Both the position numbers and the translations under genes were made by a program. Of a DNA stretch of 64,000 nt, positions 60,032-64,000 are shown piece after piece. Every line of letters begins with the position of its first letter. The stretch's first letter is position 1. This stretch comes from Pelecanus crispus (lineage: Eukaryota; Chordata; Aves; Pelecaniformes; Pelecanidae): contig NC_134659.1 in NCBI RefSeq assembly GCF_030463565.1, positions 6,518,511 through 6,582,510 on the forward strand. Reading direction: 5' to 3'. Below the pieces are notes generated by a model, which searched no databases, was not told where the DNA came from, and was given only the letters and a program-made list of their open reading frames with translations.

Positions 60032-63000
60032 CACATCGTCCAGTGGCTCCGGCACGGTAACGGCGGCTCCTCGCCGGGACGCGGGGCCGTTATGGAGGGC
60101 GTCTCCCGCGGTGCCCGGGCGGAACGGCAGCGGCCTGCTCCTCCCGTAGCGCTGAGGCGCCTGCGGCCTGCCCGTGGGGCTTTGAGGCGGAGGCTGAAGG
60201 GAGGGAGGCGCTGATTGGCTGAATGGCCGGAGGGAGGCGGGGCTCGGCAGCGGGGCTTGATTGGCTCGAGTTCATCCGCTCGGATTGGCCGACGAAAGGG
60301 GCAGCGGGGCGGGGGTGCTCGTGGGGCGGCTTTTTTAAAGGGGCCGCGCCCCAAGGGGCGTTCTGCCTTGGGCTCTGCCTGCAGCAGCGTGTCTATATAT
60401 ATATGTGTGTGTGTATGTATATACAGAATCATCGAATCGTTTAGGTTGGAAAAGACCTTTAAGATCATCCAGGCCAACCATTAACCTAACACTGCCAAGT
60501 CCACCACTAAACCAATTAAGGGCAGAGTCATAATTAATTTCATGTTTCCTGGCTTGGTGGCTGGATTATTTTTTAATGAAAGTAAAACTAGAATAGAATG
60601 GAATATGTGTGTATCTTTAGGTATATGTATGGGTGTGTGCATATGTATACATGCATGTATGTGTGTGTGCATATGTACATGTGTGTATACATGTGTGCAT
60701 ATGTGTGCATGCAGTAGGGGACAGGCAGGGCCAGCCCCCATCGTTTGAGCGCTGGCAGCAGCAGGCAGCCCTGCCTTCAGCCCTCCGGTGTGTCGCACCG
60801 GGGCAGCGCCCTGCAGCCTGGGGGTGCTGGGGGCAGGATCGGGGCCCTCGCCCTTCCCGGTTCCTGCTCCTGGGGCGAGCAGAGCCCTGGCCTCGCTGCT
60901 CCCCCAGGCTCTGGAGGCGGCTTCATTCCTCTGAGCTCTTGTTTCGGGCCGGGGGGGTCTGCGTCCGCAGAGGTCGGGCAGCAAGCACGCAACCACGCCG
61001 GCGGATAACTACTACCTGGCTCGGAGGAGGACGCTGCAAGTGGTGGTCAGCTCCTTGCTCACCGAAGCTGGCTTCGAGAGTGCTGAAAAGGCCGCGGTGG
61101 AGACGCTGACAGAGATGTTGCAAAGCTGTGAGTATCCGGCTTTGTGAGTGTCCGGCAAAGTCACAGTGGTATCCTGAAATTTCTTGTTTCTTTGTTTTCA
61201 AACTGGCCTTCACTCTTTCATTTTTTGTTGGGTTTTTTTTTTTTCCATTTTTATTATCTTGTGTTAACGATGTTTGCAAAAGCGGAAGGCTAGCCTGGTG
61301 GCTAGAGCACAGCCCTGGAGTCACAGGCTTCTGTGAGCATGAGCTGTTTGTCTGAACTCTGAAGTACTTAATTATCTTACTCAGTGAGTACTCATTAGAT
61401 ACTCATTAGGTATCCTAATAAGCTCCAAATACTGAGATGCTGCCAGAGTAAATAGAGAAGTACCAAAGTTCCAGACATTTGGTTAGTTAAGGCTGTAAAA
61501 GTTCCTGTGTTTGGCCGCTCTGCTCCTACTGTTCTGGGTGATGTGCCCAGCATCTCAGGTTACATATTTTTCTGGAATCAAGAGGTGATTATTTTGTATT
61601 TTTTCATGCCTGTGATGCAGAGTTGCCTTTTGCATTTGTGGAAAACATCTGGCTCTTTGATCTTTAGTGTCTCCATACATTGCACATGCTTTAATTTTAA
61701 ATATGCACGCTGTAAGACACTGGATTCCAGGAGCTATTTTTCATTCCTTGCTGAATTTGCTAAAAATTCAGGTCTCTGAAGGCAGGCTTGGGCTGATACA
61801 CGTGTGGTCACTCTCTGAATCGAATATGTGGTGGTGGGTTTTTTTTCCCCCCCAGATATTTCTGAAATTGGAAGGAGCGCAAAGTCCTACTGTGAACATA
61901 CAGCCAGAACACAGCCTACGCTCTCTGATATAGTGGTTACTCTAGTGGAAATGGGTGAGTAGTTGACCGGTCCCACTAATTCCAGCTGCCTGCATTGCAG
62001 GAGATTTGGGTGTGCTGCGTTGGTAGGAAAATCTGTCCCCGATGTTCCTGGTGTTTGTGCAGTGCCCACTGTTCTGGGCCTCATCCAGGCGCTCAGATAT
62101 CGCTGCTGCGGATGCAGTATGAGTATATACAGAATGCTTGATTTTCTTTCTCATGAAATTGGGAGCCCTTGGAAAAATTCTGGAGAAGCCTAAGAGAAGG
62201 GATTTTTGACAGGATAAACTCTTGGTGTGATTTCCATTTCCTCTTTTGTATTTCAGGGTTCAATGTTGAAACGCTTCCTGCATATGCCAAGCGGTCCCAG
62301 AGGATGGTCATCACTGCCCGTACGTGGGAAATGCTTTCTCTTCTTATGCAGGAAATTGGAAATAATTCGGCATTCCTCTCTGCTGGCATCCAGAGAGCTC
62401 CTGCTTTTCTGATGGATGATGCAGTCCAGTGCTCCTGGAAGTGCAGTTTGTGTTAAGGATTTCTGTAATGACTGTGTAATGGGTGAAGGAAGGTACCCTC
62501 TGCTGAATCAGTTGCCTTTGCTTCAGCATCCTCATTGCACATGAGAATCCTCAAGGTGCTTTTCTTCTCCTTGTGTAGGAGAGGGGTCAAGTAATCCTTG
62601 TTCCCTTTTGGGATGCCAAACACAATCTGAAATTATTGCTTGTGGGATGTGCTCTGTCCCTTTTATAGGACCTGGAGACACGGGTCACAGCTCAGTGTAA
62701 GCTAGCGCCTTATCCCTAACTCTTGGCAGAATGAAGCTGGCTGATTTGTGTGTGTGCGTTTTTTTTAACTGCAGCTCCTGTGACAAACCAGCCCGTGACT
62801 CCCAAAGCCCTGACAGCTGGACAGAACAAGCCACATCCATCCCACATTCCTGGCCATTTCCCTGAGTTTCCGGATCCTCACACTTACATCAAGACACCAG
62901 TGAGTGAAAAAAGATTTTTATGCTATTTGGGGCTGTTTGAAGTCAGTGACACCAGGAGTGGTGTACAAGTATTTTCACTGCAGCGATACCGTTTATCCAA

Positions 63001-63367
63001 AACATTGCTTCTCCTAGCTTAATATATGGCTGCTTGTTTGCGGGTTGGCCTTGCTGTAGATTTCTGGCTGACTGACATCTGTAGCTCCCTGAAAATCTCT
63101 GCATGTTGAAGGTCAATGCTTGCCTGTAGCCTCTGCATCCTAGCAGTGTTTTGAACTTTAGCTGTCTGCATTGCATTCACTACTGGTGTTCTTCCCCCGC
63201 CTCCCTCCCTGCTCCACAGACATACCGGGAGCCAGTATCTGATTATCAAGTCCTACGGGAAAAGGCAGCATCTCAACGGCGTGACGTAGAAAGAGCTCTC
63301 ACACGTTTCATGGCTAAGACGGGAGAAACGCAGAGTCTCTTCAAAGATGATGTTAGCACATTCCCAT
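60024..63367 (+). CDS. TAF8: TFIID subunit TAF8, partial (first six exons)
   Basis: TAF8 is a TFIID subunit that pairs with TAF10 through its histone fold and contacts TAF2. Exons read: 60024-60056, 60971-61127, 61856-61954, 62257-62319, 62775-62899 and 63220-63367, all with GT..AG introns in phase. They encode 208 complete codons; the last exon ends one base into codon 209 and the rest lies beyond the window (human protein about 310 aa). Residues 1-20 are variable (MADTSSSGSGT then RSGSKHATTPADNYYLA). The histone fold spans about 26-110, with RRRTLQVVVSSLLTEAGFES, YISEIGRSAKSYCEHTART and TLSDIVVTLVEMGFN. Exons 5 and 6 carry the conserved Pro-rich linker (PGHFPEFPDPHTYIKTP) and TYREPVSDYQVLREKAASQR. 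The start is set by MAD as in human and the YY1/TISU context. Intron 1 holds a CR1-type insertion within a TG repeat. Confidence 0.96.
60214..60288 (-). promoter_or_regulatory. Three inverted CCAAT boxes in TAF8 intron 1
   Basis: GATTGGC occurs at 60213-60219, 60259-60265 and 60283-60289, each an NF-Y-type CCAAT on the minus strand. They lie 190-265 bp downstream of the TAF8 start codon inside the CpG island. They could serve an alternative or antisense start. Confidence 0.5.
60393..60423 (+). repeat. TA/TG microsatellite, left part
   Basis: GTCTATATATATATGTGTGT and continuation up to the CR1-type boundary in TAF8 intron 1. Confidence 0.8.
60424..60591 (-). mobile_element. CR1-type LINE 3' fragment (copy B)
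   Basis: Minus orientation, ending in the CR1 tail at the left. It shares with the copy at 2913-3079 not only the CR1 core but also the unusual 5' part (plus reading CCTGGCTTGGTGGCTGGAT and AATGAAAGTAAAAC) and the same boundary CTAG. It is followed at 60592-60604 by AATAGAATGGAAT, itself like the tail of another CR1. It lies within a TG-rich repeat in TAF8 intron 1. Confidence 0.8.
60603..60715 (+). repeat. TG/CA-rich microsatellite, right part
   Basis: About 110 bp of alternating purine-pyrimidine sequence (GTGTGTGCATATGTACATG type), a candidate Z-DNA former, in TAF8 intron 1. Confidence 0.8.
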
Positions 63368-64000
63368 GTAAGTTACCTAGGACACTTTGTGCTGTAAATG
63401 ACAGCTATCTAACTGAGTATACACTCCATTAGAGTTCTTGCTACTGCAGGAGGTGAGCACTGAATGATCATATTGTGTTTGCCCTTCTGAGGCACTGGAA
63501 GGCTGGGAAATGAGGAATTTTCTGTTTAAAATGGGGATGAAAAACAGAATCAAAGCCAAATGGTAGGCTTCCACCCTCACCAAAGGCTCGCTCTCATCTG
63601 CTGGTGGAGAAGGCCTTGGCTGATAATGTGCTAAATTCAAAGCTCATCCCAGTCCTTTCTCTGCTCCTCTGTAACTTTTGAACAAGTAATTTCTTCTCTC
63701 TTACATTTTTGTAGTAGGCAGTGGAGGTTTTCCTGTTTCTCTTGTCTGCAAAGCAGTGATGAGAATTCCCACTTTCCCAAGGCTCGCTGGCAGCACAGAT
63801 GTCAGTGTTATCTTAAGGGGGACTAAGTGATGCTTCAGCCTATGAGATAATCCAACTTTTATGGAGGTCAGGAAGGACTTTTTGTGTTAGTATATAATGC
63901 TGTGTCCTTGGCTGGAAACATAAAGGGGCCTCAGAAAATAGGAAATTAGAGACTGCCATCTTTTAGGGACAGCATATTTCATTCCTGATCCCTGTGAGCA
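63368..64000. other. TAF8: Start of TAF8 intron 6
   Basis: Begins with the donor GTAAGT after exon 6. I see no further TAF8 exon before the window ends; the next expected residues (human LIAARPF) are not encoded here. Confidence 0.7.

Noticed and set aside
60481-60996. 171-codon minus-strand frame in TAF8 intron 1
   Set aside because: Its C-terminal part is the CR1-type fragment and the middle is the TG repeat; the rest overlaps TAF8 exon 2 flank.
1-64000. Endogenous retrovirus or other LTR element
   Set aside because: No paired long repeats, primer-binding site or gag/pol-like frame was recognised anywhere in the window.
1-64000. tRNA, rRNA, snoRNA, microRNA genes or CRISPR arrays
   Set aside because: None was recognised by eye. 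Direct repeats present are minisatellites and microsatellites without spacer structure. Small hairpin RNAs cannot be excluded without folding and expression data.

Overview
The window is vertebrate nuclear DNA, almost certainly from a bird. It carries 3' ends of CR1 LINEs of the avian type, has very GC-rich promoters and short introns, and shows the amniote gene order MED20 - BYSL - CCND3 - TAF8 (human 6p21.1; from memory, chicken microchromosome 26). The CR1 tail sequence at 2913 and 60424 looks more like that of Neoaves than of chicken, but that is recollection and was not tested. All splice sites were read by hand. In each of the three complete genes the exon lengths add up to an open frame of the expected size.

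Layout. 1-2212: no gene seen. 2213-7184: MED20 on the minus strand, four coding exons, 212 aa, with two CR1 copies in its last intron. 7185-7375: a 191-bp head-to-head promoter shared by MED20 and BYSL, containing a 28-bp tandem repeat that multiplies ETS and GC-box motifs. 7376-10218: BYSL on the plus strand, seven coding exons, 443 aa, with a poly(A) signal. 10219-11760: GC-rich spacer between two converging 3' ends. 11760-27966: CCND3 on the minus strand, five coding exons, 292 aa, with a 1.7-kb 3' UTR. 27967-28722: CCND3 leader and promoter, including a G-rich minisatellite that touches the start codon. 28723-59936: about 31 kb without a recognisable gene, holding ancient SINE-like remnants, simple repeats and a 43-bp sequence present twice. 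59937-63367: TAF8 on the plus strand, promoter and first six coding exons; the rest lies beyond the window. 63368-64000: TAF8 intron.

The four genes have housekeeping or growth-related roles: Mediator head subunit (MED20), 40S ribosome biogenesis factor (BYSL), G1 cyclin (CCND3) and TFIID subunit (TAF8). Their promoters carry matching motifs: ETS and NRF1 at MED20/BYSL, CCAAT/E2F at CCND3, and ZNF143, NRF1 and YY1 at TAF8. I found no prokaryotic-type system, no recognisable endogenous retrovirus and no RNA gene. The most interesting items are the promoter minisatellite, the CCND3 leader repeat, a microsatellite that forms the polypyrimidine tract of CCND3 exon 3, the paired CR1-type copies with an identical unusual 5' boundary, and the 43-bp repeat in the gene-free interval.
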